Source: an uncultured Verrucomicrobiota bacterium
GTDB lineage: Bacteria; Verrucomicrobiota; Verrucomicrobiia; Opitutales; Opitutaceae
Length of the DNA stretch: 64,000 bases
Direction: 5' to 3'
Assembly: GCA_903898675.1 (NCBI GenBank)
Contig: CAIUGM010000001.1
Span: 1-64,000 of the forward strand
The position numbers and the translations under genes are program-made. Positions 1 to 7,646 of this stretch are shown here, piece by piece. How positions within the stretch are numbered: position 1 is the stretch's first letter; each line of letters opens with the position of its first letter. Below the pieces are notes generated by a model, which did no database searches, had not been told where the DNA came from, and saw only the letters and a list, made by a program, of their open reading frames with translations.

Positions 1-4
1 CTCT

Positions 5-60
5 CCATCCCTGGCTCCGGTCAGGCCCGCCAAGCCGGGCCTTCCCTACGCCAGGGATGG
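5..60. repeat. Nested palindrome (two-stem hairpin)
   Basis: An 11-bp perfect inverted repeat (5-15 CCATCCCTGGC with 50-60) encloses a second 7-bp stem (23-29 AGGCCCG with 36-42). No T-run follows. It may be the terminator of a gene left of the window or a REP-like intergenic repeat. No second copy was found in this window. Confidence 0.6.
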
Positions 61-380
61 ACAACCAGCGTCAGTCATAGCAACATCAACCAACCATCCA
101 GACCGACTCTAAGGGTGGCTCGAAAAGACGGAGCCGATCATTTACTCTGCTTACCTACCACTACAGCCGGTCTTCTACCCGGCCCAGACGGAAAGTTCAC
201 GGTTCCCGGGAGGTATGCTTGGCCTTACTTTTTTAACTCACCCTGCTCGAACTCTCAGTTTGCTCTCCAGCTGATAAGGCACTTGTTTCTTTCTTCCCCG
301 CCCCTCTTGGCCCGTCCGCCCGGCCCTCCCCGCCGCCCCCTTCTTTCCCACGTTCCGAGTTTCTCACAACCAACCAGCTT
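61..380. other. Gene-free leader of the first operon
   Basis: About 320 bases without a convincing gene. There is a small hairpin (GGCTC 117-121 with GAGCC 131-135) and a strongly pyrimidine-rich tract at 280-350 on the + strand before the first start codon. A short open frame at 115-384 has proline-rich, low-complexity composition and no recognisable motif, so it is not called. The promoter of the 381-5987 cluster probably lies here, but no -35/-10 pair could be assigned with confidence. Confidence 0.35.
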
Positions 381-1742
381 ATGAATACCCCGAAACCGAA
401 TACTGTTACCCGCCGCCGTTTCATCCAGACTGCCTCGCTCGCGGCCCTCGCCGCCGGCTTCATCCCCCGGAGCTTCGGCCAGTCGGCCAACACCAGCCCG
501 GCCCGGTTCAAGAACCTCGTGACGGACGGCCGCAAACTGCGCATCGCCTGCATCGGCATCGGCGGCCAGGGCCAGTACGACAACAAGAACCTGCGCGACG
601 AGGAGATCGTCGCCCTCTGCGACGTGGACTTTGAGCGCGGCCTCGAGACCTTCTCCGCGCTGCCCAAGGCGGCCCGTTACCGCGACTACCGCCAGATGCT
701 GACCGAGATGGGCGACCGCATCGACGCCGTGTCGATCAGCACGCCCGACCACATGCACTTTCCCGCGGCCCTCATGGCGATCGAGATGGGCAAGCACGTC
801 CGCGTGCAGAAGCCGCTCACCCACACCATCGAGGAGGCCCGCATCCTCAAGGCCGCCGCGCTCAAGGCCGGCGTCGTGACGCAGATGGGCAACCAGGGCC
901 ACGCCAACGAGGGCACGCGCCTCACCAAGGAGTGGATCGAGGCCGGCGTCATCGGCACCGTCCGCGAAGTTCATTTCTGGACCAACCGCCCCATCTGGCC
1001 GCAGGGCGTCGCGCTCCCCGAGATGATGCCGGTCCCGCCGACCCTCGACTGGAACCTCTGGGTCGGCGTCGCCCCCGAGCGGCCATACAGCAAGGAACTG
1101 ATGCCCTTTGCGTGGCGCGGCTTCTGGGACTACGGCTGCGGTGCGCTGGGCGATATGGGCTGCCACATCATGGACGCCGCGTTCTATGCCCTCGACCTCC
1201 GCGGCAACGTCAAGGTCAGCGCCGTGAGCGAAGGCTGCTCCGATGTCTCCTGCCCGAAGTCCTCGATCGTCACGTACGAGTTTCCCCAGCGCGGCGACCG
1301 CGCCCCGCTCAAGGTCGTGTGGTTCGACGGCCAGAACAAGCCGCCCGTCCCGAAGGAACTCGGGCCGGATGCCAAGCTTTCGATGGGTGGCTCGATCTTC
1401 TACGGCGACAAGGGCGTGCTGCTCGACACCGACGACTACAACGCCGCCCCTCGCCTGCTGCCCGACGAGCGCATGAAGGCGTTCACCAACCGGCCCAAGA
1501 AGACGATCCCGCGCGTGCCCAAGGCCAACTCGTACCAGGAATGGATCTCCGCCTGCAAGGGCGAGGGTCCCGTCCCCGGCTCCAACTTCGTCGACCACGC
1601 GGTCGACCTCACCGAGTTCGTGCTGCTCGGCAACGTCGCCATCCGCGCCGGCCAGCCCATCGAGTGGGATGCCGAGAAGATGACCTGCAGCAACTTGCCC
1701 GAGGCCGACCGCTTCGTGCGCAAATCCTACCGCGTCTATTAA
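381..1742 (+). CDS. Tat-exported Gfo/Idh/MocA family oxidoreductase
   Basis: A 453-aa NAD(P)-dependent sugar oxidoreductase of the Gfo/Idh/MocA family. Residues 11-26 form a twin-arginine signal (RRRFIQTASLAALAAG), so the folded protein with bound cofactor is expected in the periplasm. The Rossmann nucleotide loop is IACIGIGGQG (about 55-64). The usual EKP motif before the substrate domain reads QKPLT (143-147), replacing the conserved Glu with Gln. The C-terminal alpha/beta substrate domain runs from about 175 to 450. It is the first gene of a + strand run; the next gene starts 22 bases downstream. Context suggests oxidation of a glycoside or sugar at C3, but the substrate cannot be read from sequence. 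Family call is firm, substrate is inference. Confidence 0.9.
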   Translation: MNTPKPNTVTRRRFIQTASLAALAAGFIPRSFGQSANTSPARFKNLVTDGRKLRIACIGIGGQGQYDNKNLRDEEIVALCDVDFERGLETFSALPKAARYRDYRQMLTEMGDRIDAVSISTPDHMHFPAALMAIEMGKHVRVQKPLTHTIEEARILKAAALKAGVVTQMGNQGHANEGTRLTKEWIEAGVIGTVREVHFWTNRPIWPQGVALPEMMPVPPTLDWNLWVGVAPERPYSKELMPFAWRGFWDYGCGALGDMGCHIMDAAFYALDLRGNVKVSAVSEGCSDVSCPKSSIVTYEFPQRGDRAPLKVVWFDGQNKPPVPKELGPDAKLSMGGSIFYGDKGVLLDTDDYNAAPRLLPDERMKAFTNRPKKTIPRVPKANSYQEWISACKGEGPVPGSNFVDHAVDLTEFVLLGNVAIRAGQPIEWDAEKMTCSNLPEADRFVRKSYRVY

Positions 1743-1764
1743 TCCCGGCCCCGAACTTATCCCC

Positions 1765-3261
1765 ATGAAATTTTTCTCCTCCCTCCTCCTCGTCACCGCC
1801 TGTCTGCTGGCCCGCCCGGCCGCCTGCGCCGCGACCGAACTCGGGCTGCAAGCCTGGACCTTCCGCAGCCTGACCTTCGTCGAGACCCTCGATGAGGCCC
1901 ACGCGCTCGGCATCCACAACCTCCAGGCCTATCCCGGCCAGGAACTCGGCGGCGGCCTCGCCGGCAAGTTCAGCCACACCATGGACGCCGCCACGCTCGA
2001 GAAGGTCCTCGCCCTCGCCCAGGCGCGGGACGTTGTCATCACCAGCTACGGTGTCATCACGCCGAAGGACGACGCCGAGTGGGCCGTGCTCCTCGCGTTC
2101 GCCCACGCCGCCGGGCTCAAGGAGATCGTCACCGAGGCGAAGGCCGACGCCCTCGCCGCCATCGCCCCCGCGGTCGTGAAGAACAACCTGATGATCTCGC
2201 TGCACAACCACCCGGCGCCGAACTTCTATGCGAGGCCCGAGACGGGCCTCGCCGCCATCAAGGGCCTGGGCGCGAACTTCGGCCTTTGCGCCGACACCGG
2301 CCACTGGGCCCGCACGGGACTCGACCCGGTCGCGACCCTGAAGGTCGTCGCCGGCCACATCAATTCGCTTCACTTCAAGGATATCGCGGAGCGCGGCAAA
2401 CCCTCCCGGGACCTGCCGTGGGGCACGGGCACGTCCAACGTGGCCGGCCAGCTCGCCGAGCTGCTGCACCAGCATTTCTCCGGCGTGGCCTACATTGAGT
2501 ATGAGCACCAGTCCCCCGCCCTGAAGGACGACGTCGCGCGCTGCGTTGCCTATTTCCGCACCGCCGAAAAGCTGTCCTACGACGACCTGCTCCGCAACCG
2601 GATCGTGCCCGCCGGCTTCAGCGCCGATGTGCGCGCCAACTTCGCCGCGGGCCACGGGAAGGACTCGGCCCGCTGGCCGGCCATGCAGCCGCTGTTCGCG
2701 ACCGACCTGAGTAACGCCGACATGGCTTATCCGGGCGCGTGGGCCTTCAGCCCCGAGGGCGTCCTCGCCCCGGTCATGGCCGCCGGCGCCAAGCCCAACG
2801 GCGACCTCTGGACCAAGGCGGATTACGGCGACTTCGTCATCTCGCTCGAATTCCGCGCCCAGGAAAATTCCAACAGCGGCGTCTTCCTCCGCTCGAGCGA
2901 CATCGTCAACTGGCTGCAGAACTCGATCGAGATCCAGATCCTGCAGGGCGACGAAAAGCCCGTCCATCTGGTCGGTTCGGTCTATGATGTCGCCGCGCCG
3001 AGCCGGCAGGTGCCGATCACCCCGGGCGAGTGGTACCACTACGTGATCACCGCGCGCGGCAGCCTGATCACCGTGACGCTGAACGGCGAGGAAGTGAACA
3101 AGGTCGATCTCGACCAGTGGACGAAGGCCGGCTTCAATCCGGACGGCGCCGCGAACAAGTTCACCAAGGCCTACAAGGACATGGCCCGCTCGGGCCGCGT
3201 CGGCCTGCAGTACCACAAGTCGCCGATCGAATTCCGCAATCTCTTCATCGAACGCCTCTGA
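1765..3261 (+). CDS. Exported sugar isomerase/epimerase fused to a DUF1080 (3-keto-disaccharide hydrolase) domain
   Basis: A 498-aa protein with an N-terminal Sec signal (residues 1-22, ending AAC-AA). Residues about 25-270 are an AP-endonuclease-2/xylose-isomerase-like TIM barrel, with metal-site-like segments SLHNHPAP, LCADTGHWARTG, SLHFKD and YIEYEH. Residues about 300-498 are a DUF1080 beta-sandwich, recognised by DFVISLEFRAQENSNSGVFL, then IEIQIL and a closing VGLQYHKSPIEFRNLFIE. DUF1080 is known in 3-keto-glycoside hydrolases, and related TIM-barrel proteins act on 3-keto-sugars. Both activities in one exported chain suggest hydrolysis of a 3-keto-glycoside followed by isomerisation or lyase chemistry. 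Its neighbours, two Gfo/Idh/MocA dehydrogenases, could make the 3-keto substrate. Domain calls are firm, the reaction is inferred. Confidence 0.88.
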   Translation: MKFFSSLLLVTACLLARPAACAATELGLQAWTFRSLTFVETLDEAHALGIHNLQAYPGQELGGGLAGKFSHTMDAATLEKVLALAQARDVVITSYGVITPKDDAEWAVLLAFAHAAGLKEIVTEAKADALAAIAPAVVKNNLMISLHNHPAPNFYARPETGLAAIKGLGANFGLCADTGHWARTGLDPVATLKVVAGHINSLHFKDIAERGKPSRDLPWGTGTSNVAGQLAELLHQHFSGVAYIEYEHQSPALKDDVARCVAYFRTAEKLSYDDLLRNRIVPAGFSADVRANFAAGHGKDSARWPAMQPLFATDLSNADMAYPGAWAFSPEGVLAPVMAAGAKPNGDLWTKADYGDFVISLEFRAQENSNSGVFLRSSDIVNWLQNSIEIQILQGDEKPVHLVGSVYDVAAPSRQVPITPGEWYHYVITARGSLITVTLNGEEVNKVDLDQWTKAGFNPDGAANKFTKAYKDMARSGRVGLQYHKSPIEFRNLFIERL

Positions 3262-3272
3262 GCCTCCCCTTC

Positions 3273-3812
3273 ATGACCACCTCCCCCTCCACCGACCAGG
3301 CCAAGCCGGGCCTTGATGCGTACGCCGGCAGCTGCGCCTTCCTGTTGCTGCGCCTCTGGCTCAGCATGCGCGCCATCGCCACGGGCCTCGACAAGTTTGC
3401 CGGCAAGATCACCGAGCAGAAGCCGCTGCTCGACGAATTCGGCCAGCCGGACATCAACGGCACGATGGTCAACGTGGAGCACAAGGTCTACGCCCTGAAA
3501 TATTACCAGGGCGTGCCCGCGGCACTGTCGGCCAAGTTCGCCGCCGAACCGCTCCTGCCCGCGTTCCTCCTGAAGCCCTACACCGCGTCGCTGGGTTATC
3601 TGCTCATCCTCAGCGGCGTGCTGCTGCTGCTGGGCGTCGCCACCCGGACTTCCCTCTTCATCCACGGGCTGATCTACATCAGCCTTTCCTTCGGCCTCGT
3701 CCTCATCAATGAGAGCGGCGGCGTGGCGTGGCTGGCGGCCCACATGATCCTGGTGGTCGCGGCGCTCGCCCTGGCCAAGTACAACCGTTTCACCCTCACC
3801 CAACGCTGGTAA
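3273..3812 (+). CDS. DoxX-like integral membrane protein
   Basis: A 179-aa membrane protein. The chosen ATG at 3273 lies 11 bases after the preceding stop; a longer upstream reading would overlap the DUF1080 gene and lacks membrane character. It has one hydrophobic helix at about 18-40, a polar loop (about 42-100) and at least two or three helices between 105 and 170 (LGYLLILSGVLLLLG, LIYISLSFGLVLI, AHMILVVAALALA). This is the layout of DoxX/DoxD-like proteins, some of which are linked to quinone-dependent oxidation. Lying between two exported dehydrogenases, it could pass electrons from periplasmic sugar oxidation to the respiratory chain. That role is inference; no cofactor motif is visible. 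Confidence 0.75.
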   Translation: MTTSPSTDQAKPGLDAYAGSCAFLLLRLWLSMRAIATGLDKFAGKITEQKPLLDEFGQPDINGTMVNVEHKVYALKYYQGVPAALSAKFAAEPLLPAFLLKPYTASLGYLLILSGVLLLLGVATRTSLFIHGLIYISLSFGLVLINESGGVAWLAAHMILVVAALALAKYNRFTLTQRW

Positions 3813-3817
3813 TCACC

Positions 3818-5164
3818 GTGACCTCCCCCGCCAAAACCTCCCCCGCCGCGCCGGACACAAGCCGCCGCGATTTCATGAAAACGAGCCTGCTGGTCGGCGG
3901 CGGCATCATGCTCGGCGCCCCGGCGTTCCTGCGCGCGCAGACGCCCAAGGCGGACGCCCTGCAGGTCGCCCTCGTCGGCATGGGCGCCCAGGGCCGCGTG
4001 CTGCTCGAGGCCATGCTCGGCATTCCCAACATCAACTTCCGCGCGGTCTGCGACATCTGGCCCTTCAGCCGCACCTACGGCCAGAACCGCCTCGGCAAGG
4101 CCGGCTTCAAGGTCAACACGTACGGCGACATCGAGGACATGCTCGCCAAGGAGACCGGGCTCGACGCCGTCGTCATCGCCACGCCGGACTTCTGGCACGC
4201 CCCGCACACCAACCTGTGCCTCAAGGCCGGGTTGAACGTCTATTGCGAGAAGATGATGTCCAACACCGTCGAGGGCGCCCGGTCGATGGTGCGCACGATG
4301 CGCGAGACCGGCAAGCTGCTCCAGATCGGCCACCAGCGCCGGAGCAATCCGCGCTACCGCCACGCGCTCGACAATCTCATCCACAAGGCCCGCCTCCCCG
4401 GCCGTCTGACCAACGCCAACGCCCAGTGGAACCGCGCAGTGACGCCGGACCTCGGCTGGCCCAAGACGGCGGAACTCCCGGCCGATGTCCTGAAGAAATA
4501 CGGTTTCCGCGACATGCACCAGTTCCGCAACTGGCGTTGGTTCCGTGATCTCTCGGGCGGCCCGATCTCCGACCTCGGCGCGCACCAGATCGACGTCTTC
4601 AACTGGTTCTACGGCACGAGCCCGACCAGCGTCATCGCCTCCGGCGGCACCGACTACTACAAGGGCCGCGAGTGGTACGACAACGTCATGGCCATCTTCG
4701 AGTACAAGCTGCCCGAGGGCAACGTGCGCGCCTTTTACCAGGTGCTCACCACCACCAGCGCCGGCGGCGGCTACTTCGAGCAGTTCATGGGGGACGAAGG
4801 CTCCGTGAAGATCTCGGAAAATCCCTCCCTGACCAAGGCCTACCGCGAGGACCGCGCCCCGGACTGGGACAAGTGGGTCGACCTGAATTACATCACGAAG
4901 AGCGCGGCCCCCGCGCCGGCCCCCGCCGGCAAGGTCGACGTGCGCGAGACCGCCCCGCTGGTCGCCTTCGAGCTGCCCATCGTGCTCGACAAGCCGATCC
5001 ACCAGCCCCACCTGGAGAATTTCTTCTCCGCCGTCCGCGGCCAGGGCAAGCTGAACTGCAGTGCCGACGAGGCCTTCGTTAGCGAGGCCGCCATCTTCAA
5101 GGTGAATCCCGCCGTCGCCGCCCGCGCCGCGTACGATTACCAGCCGTCCGACTTTGTAGTCTGA
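3818..5164 (+). CDS. Tat-exported Gfo/Idh/MocA family oxidoreductase (second copy)
   Basis: A 448-aa protein starting at GTG 3818, five bases after the DoxX-like stop. The start fits a twin-arginine signal (SRRDFMKTSLLVGGG, residues 15-29) near the N-terminus; the open frame extends further upstream but inside the previous gene. The Rossmann loop is VALVGMGAQG (about 48-57). The EKP-type motif is YCEKMMSNTVEGA, keeping Glu-Lys but replacing Pro with Met. The substrate domain includes WRWFRDLSGGPISDLGAHQ, a signature of the family. It is clearly divergent from the 381-1742 copy, so the two probably act on different substrates or different steps. Part of the same likely operon. Confidence 0.9.
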   Translation: MTSPAKTSPAAPDTSRRDFMKTSLLVGGGIMLGAPAFLRAQTPKADALQVALVGMGAQGRVLLEAMLGIPNINFRAVCDIWPFSRTYGQNRLGKAGFKVNTYGDIEDMLAKETGLDAVVIATPDFWHAPHTNLCLKAGLNVYCEKMMSNTVEGARSMVRTMRETGKLLQIGHQRRSNPRYRHALDNLIHKARLPGRLTNANAQWNRAVTPDLGWPKTAELPADVLKKYGFRDMHQFRNWRWFRDLSGGPISDLGAHQIDVFNWFYGTSPTSVIASGGTDYYKGREWYDNVMAIFEYKLPEGNVRAFYQVLTTTSAGGGYFEQFMGDEGSVKISENPSLTKAYREDRAPDWDKWVDLNYITKSAAPAPAPAGKVDVRETAPLVAFELPIVLDKPIHQPHLENFFSAVRGQGKLNCSADEAFVSEAAIFKVNPAVAARAAYDYQPSDFVV

Positions 5165-5184
5165 GACCCAGCCACCCAAGCTGA

Positions 5185-5313
5185 GTTAACCACGGATCTC
5201 ACGGATGAACACGGATGCTGGAATGAAATGCCCCTACAAGGCCAAACCCGGCGGCGCTCAATACCCCGTTCCGAGAATTCATCCGTGTCAATCCGTGCAA
5301 TCCGTGGTCAAAC
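5185..5313. repeat. Inverted pair of CACGGAT-type repeats
   Basis: The left arm (5185-5218) contains three spaced ACGGAT units. The right arm (5277-5313) contains their inverse (ATCCGTG three times). The arms enclose about 58 bases. The whole unit lies between the second oxidoreductase and the discoidin-like gene and could form a long hairpin in the polycistronic RNA. A related arrangement with ACGGAA units is present at 19152-19368. Confidence 0.75.
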
Positions 5314-5330
5314 TACCTGAACCCTCTCTC

Positions 5331-5987
5331 ATGAAAACCTTCTCCTTCCTGTTCTGCCTTGGCCTCTCTGCCATTGCGCTGCGCGCCGACGAGGCGCTGA
5401 CGCCACTGAAACTGGATTATCCGCCGCCCCAGCTCACCGGCACCCCGGTGCCGGCCAAGCTGAAGAACCTCGAGGCCCCGAACGTCAAGCCGCCGCTGAT
5501 CATGGTGCCGGCCGGTGTCACCAATCTCGCCAAGGGCAAGCCGGTCACCGCCTCCGACACGGCGCCCGTGATCGGCGACGTCACTCTCATCACCGACGGC
5601 GACAAGAGCTCCGATGAAGGTTCCTTCGTGGAACTCGACCGCGGATTGCAGTGGGTGCAGATCGACCTCGGCGCCCCGGCCGAGCTCTATGCCGTCGCCC
5701 TCTGGCACTACCACGGCCAGGCCCGGGCTTACCTGAGTGTCATCGTGCAGGTCTCCAACGACCCGGCGTTCAAGACGGATGTGCGCACCATTTTTAACAA
5801 CGACGACGACAACAAGTCCGGCTTCGGCGCCGGCCGCGATCCCACCTACCTCGAGAAAAACACCGGCCGCCTGATTCCCGCCGGGAAGGCGGTCGCGCGC
5901 TATGTCCGCCTCTACAGCGCGGGCAACACCTCGAACGAGCTCAACCATTACATCGAGGTCGAGGTCTACGGTCGGGCGAAGCCCTAG
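5331..5987 (+). CDS. Exported discoidin-like (F5/8 type C) domain protein
   Basis: A 218-aa protein with a Sec signal at residues 1-19 (MKTFSFLFCLGLSAIALRA). The rest resembles a galactose-binding/discoidin fold: NLAKGKPVTASD opens the domain (about 63-74), LQWVQIDLGAPAELYAVALW follows (about 105-124), and ARYVRLYSAGNTSNELNHY with a terminal IEVEVYGR closes it. No catalytic residues are seen, so it is probably a periplasmic or surface carbohydrate-binding accessory for the cluster upstream. The ATG at 5331 is preferred because it gives the signal peptide; an upstream in-frame ATG at 5205 falls inside a repeat. Confidence 0.8.
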   Translation: MKTFSFLFCLGLSAIALRADEALTPLKLDYPPPQLTGTPVPAKLKNLEAPNVKPPLIMVPAGVTNLAKGKPVTASDTAPVIGDVTLITDGDKSSDEGSFVELDRGLQWVQIDLGAPAELYAVALWHYHGQARAYLSVIVQVSNDPAFKTDVRTIFNNDDDNKSGFGAGRDPTYLEKNTGRLIPAGKAVARYVRLYSAGNTSNELNHYIEVEVYGRAKP

Positions 5988-6004
5988 AGCTGTTTCAGTA
6001 AAAG

Positions 6005-6083
6005 GTAGCCGCGTTGGAGCACGGCGACAGCGTGGTCGGCTGCGCGGCCCGGACCACCCTTTCGCAGACTCAAGCGCGGCTAC
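6005..6083. repeat. 79-nt palindromic dispersed repeat, copy 1
   Basis: Begins GTAGCCGCG and ends CGCGGCTAC, with an imperfect 15-bp terminal inverted repeat. A second copy of exactly the same length lies at 19215-19293. Ends and the central motif (GCGACA.CGTGGT) are conserved and the interior varies. Looks like a REP/MITE-type non-autonomous element; function unknown. Confidence 0.8.
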
Positions 6084-6094
6084 TCAAACACGGA

Positions 6095-6114
6095 AAGCGC
6101 CCTGCTGGGCGCTT
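6095..6114. terminator. Hairpin after the first gene cluster
   Basis: A perfect 8-bp stem (AAGCGCCC 6095-6102, GGGCGCTT 6107-6114) with a 4-nt loop, 108 bases after the discoidin-like gene stop and before the next gene. There is no T-run, so it is only a possible terminator; it may be part of the adjacent repeat. Confidence 0.4.
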
Positions 6115-6168
6115 GGATGATTCTGTCGCCAACGGGCGGGGATCATCGCTACCCTCAGAATCACCGCA

Positions 6169-7641
6169 ATGGTTCCCCGCGTTTTAAACCTCGTTCCCCG
6201 CCGCCGGCTGTTCCTCCTCGCGGCCGGCCTCCTGCTCGCCGGCGCGGCCTTGCTGCGTTTCATCCCGGTTGAACGCCGGCCCTTCCACGCCGACGAGGCG
6301 GTACAGGCCTACCAGACCTGGCAGCTCCTGCGGGGCGAGGGCTACACCTACGACCCGGCGGACAAGCACGGTCCGTTCCTCTATTATGCCGCGGCCGGCA
6401 TCGCGCGGGTCTCCGGCTGGACGCCGGCGTCGCTCGACGAATCCCGCCTGCGGCTGGTGACATTGCTCGCAGGCCTGGGTACGCTGGCGCTGCTCGCCGG
6501 CCTGTCCGCGCGGCTCGGCGCCGGCCCGGCGCTCATCGGCACCGCGCTCCTCGCCGCCGCCCCGCTCGCGGTGATCTACGATACCTACTTCGTGCAGGAG
6601 GCGTGGTTTTCGTTTTTCACCTGGGCGTTGTTTTGCGCCCTCCTGCGCCTCCGGGAAAAACCAACCCTGCCGGCCGCGTTGCTGGTGGGTGGGCTCGCCG
6701 GCCTGATGCAGGCTACCAAGGAAACCTCCGTGCTGCATTTCGCCGCGCTGGGCCTCGCGCTGCTCGCCACCACGCCATGGCGGGAACTGGCCCGGCTCTG
6801 GCCCCGGTGGCTCGCGGCGCTGGGCACCGCCGTGTTGGTCTACGTGGTTTTCTATTCGGCTTTTTTCACGCACTGGTCCGGCGTGGTCGACGGCCTCCGC
6901 ACCTACGCCGGCTATGCGGGCCGGGCCGCGGCGAGCGCCCACACGCAGCCGTGGGATTATTATTTCCAACTGCTCTGCCCGCACACCCGCGAAGGCGCCC
7001 ACTGGGGCGAACCCTGGCTGCTGCTGGCCGCGCTCGCGGGCGCGGGGTTCGCCTTTTTCCGGCCCGCCAGTCCGGCCCACCGCTGCCTCGCGATTTTCAC
7101 GGGCTCGCTCCTGGGCATCTACAGCCTGATTCCCTACAAGACGCCGTGGCTGCTCCTGACGCCTTACGCGGGCCTCGCGCTGCTGGCCGGTCTCGGGGTG
7201 GTGCACGCGGCGAATTTGCTGCCGGCAAAATTCCGCGTGGTGGTGGCGGCCGGGCTTTGCCTCGGTTTGCTGACTGGAGCCCTCGTGCGCGAGCGTAACG
7301 CGGTGGGGCGCTACGCCAGCGACGACCGCAACCCCTACCTTTATCAGCCGACGTCCCCGCAATTTCCCCGGCTGGTGGCCCGGCTGCATGAACTCGCGGC
7401 TCAAGCCGGCCGGCCGCTCCGGGTCGCCGTGGTGAGCCCGGACTATGCGTGGCCGTTGCCGTGGTATTTTCGCGCGGAGCCGTCGTTCGGGTTTTTCCCG
7501 GTGCCGCCACCGCAGCTCTCGCTCTACGACGTGACGCTCACCGATTCGCGCCTGCCGTCACTCCCGCCGCCGGGGGCGCAACCCTTCGGCCTGCGACCCA
7601 ACGTGCTGCTTTGGCTGAGCCGTCCCGCCACTGCCCCCTGA
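6169..7641 (+). CDS. Agl23/TIGR03663-like multi-pass glycosyltransferase-type membrane protein
   Basis: A 490-aa polytopic membrane protein. A hydrophobic first helix (about 12-30) is followed by the acidic loop RRPFHADEAVQAYQTWQLL (about 37-55), typical of GT-C glycosyltransferases of the PMT/ArnT/Agl23 type, where the Asp-Glu pair sits near the active site. About ten further hydrophobic segments follow. The motif LIPYKTPWLLLTPYAGLALL near residue 320 is characteristic of the TIGR03663 subgroup. It probably transfers a sugar from a lipid carrier on the outer face of the inner membrane. The ApbE gene starts 5 bases downstream and a GT2 gene overlaps that, so the three look cotranscribed. The GT2 product may make the lipid-linked sugar donor. 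Confidence 0.75.
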   Translation: MVPRVLNLVPRRRLFLLAAGLLLAGAALLRFIPVERRPFHADEAVQAYQTWQLLRGEGYTYDPADKHGPFLYYAAAGIARVSGWTPASLDESRLRLVTLLAGLGTLALLAGLSARLGAGPALIGTALLAAAPLAVIYDTYFVQEAWFSFFTWALFCALLRLREKPTLPAALLVGGLAGLMQATKETSVLHFAALGLALLATTPWRELARLWPRWLAALGTAVLVYVVFYSAFFTHWSGVVDGLRTYAGYAGRAAASAHTQPWDYYFQLLCPHTREGAHWGEPWLLLAALAGAGFAFFRPASPAHRCLAIFTGSLLGIYSLIPYKTPWLLLTPYAGLALLAGLGVVHAANLLPAKFRVVVAAGLCLGLLTGALVRERNAVGRYASDDRNPYLYQPTSPQFPRLVARLHELAAQAGRPLRVAVVSPDYAWPLPWYFRAEPSFGFFPVPPPQLSLYDVTLTDSRLPSLPPPGAQPFGLRPNVLLWLSRPATAP

Positions 7642-7646
7642 AGCCC

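Noticed and set aside
61-240. Possible riboswitch upstream of the first cluster
   Set aside because: Small hairpins are present, but none of the conserved cores known to me (TPP, cobalamin, SAM, c-di-GMP, glycine) can be placed here.
115-384. Short + strand frame of 89 codons before the first gene
   Set aside because: No motif, proline-rich low-complexity end and overlap with the leader; no convincing ribosome site.
255-1919. Long minus-strand open frame opposite the first oxidoreductase
   Set aside because: Antisense shadow of the strongly conserved + strand genes; high-GC codon bias opens such frames. No motifs and unnatural composition.
3674-5179. 501-codon minus-strand frame opposite the second oxidoreductase
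   Set aside because: Antisense shadow with no recognisable domain; the + strand gene has clear motifs throughout.
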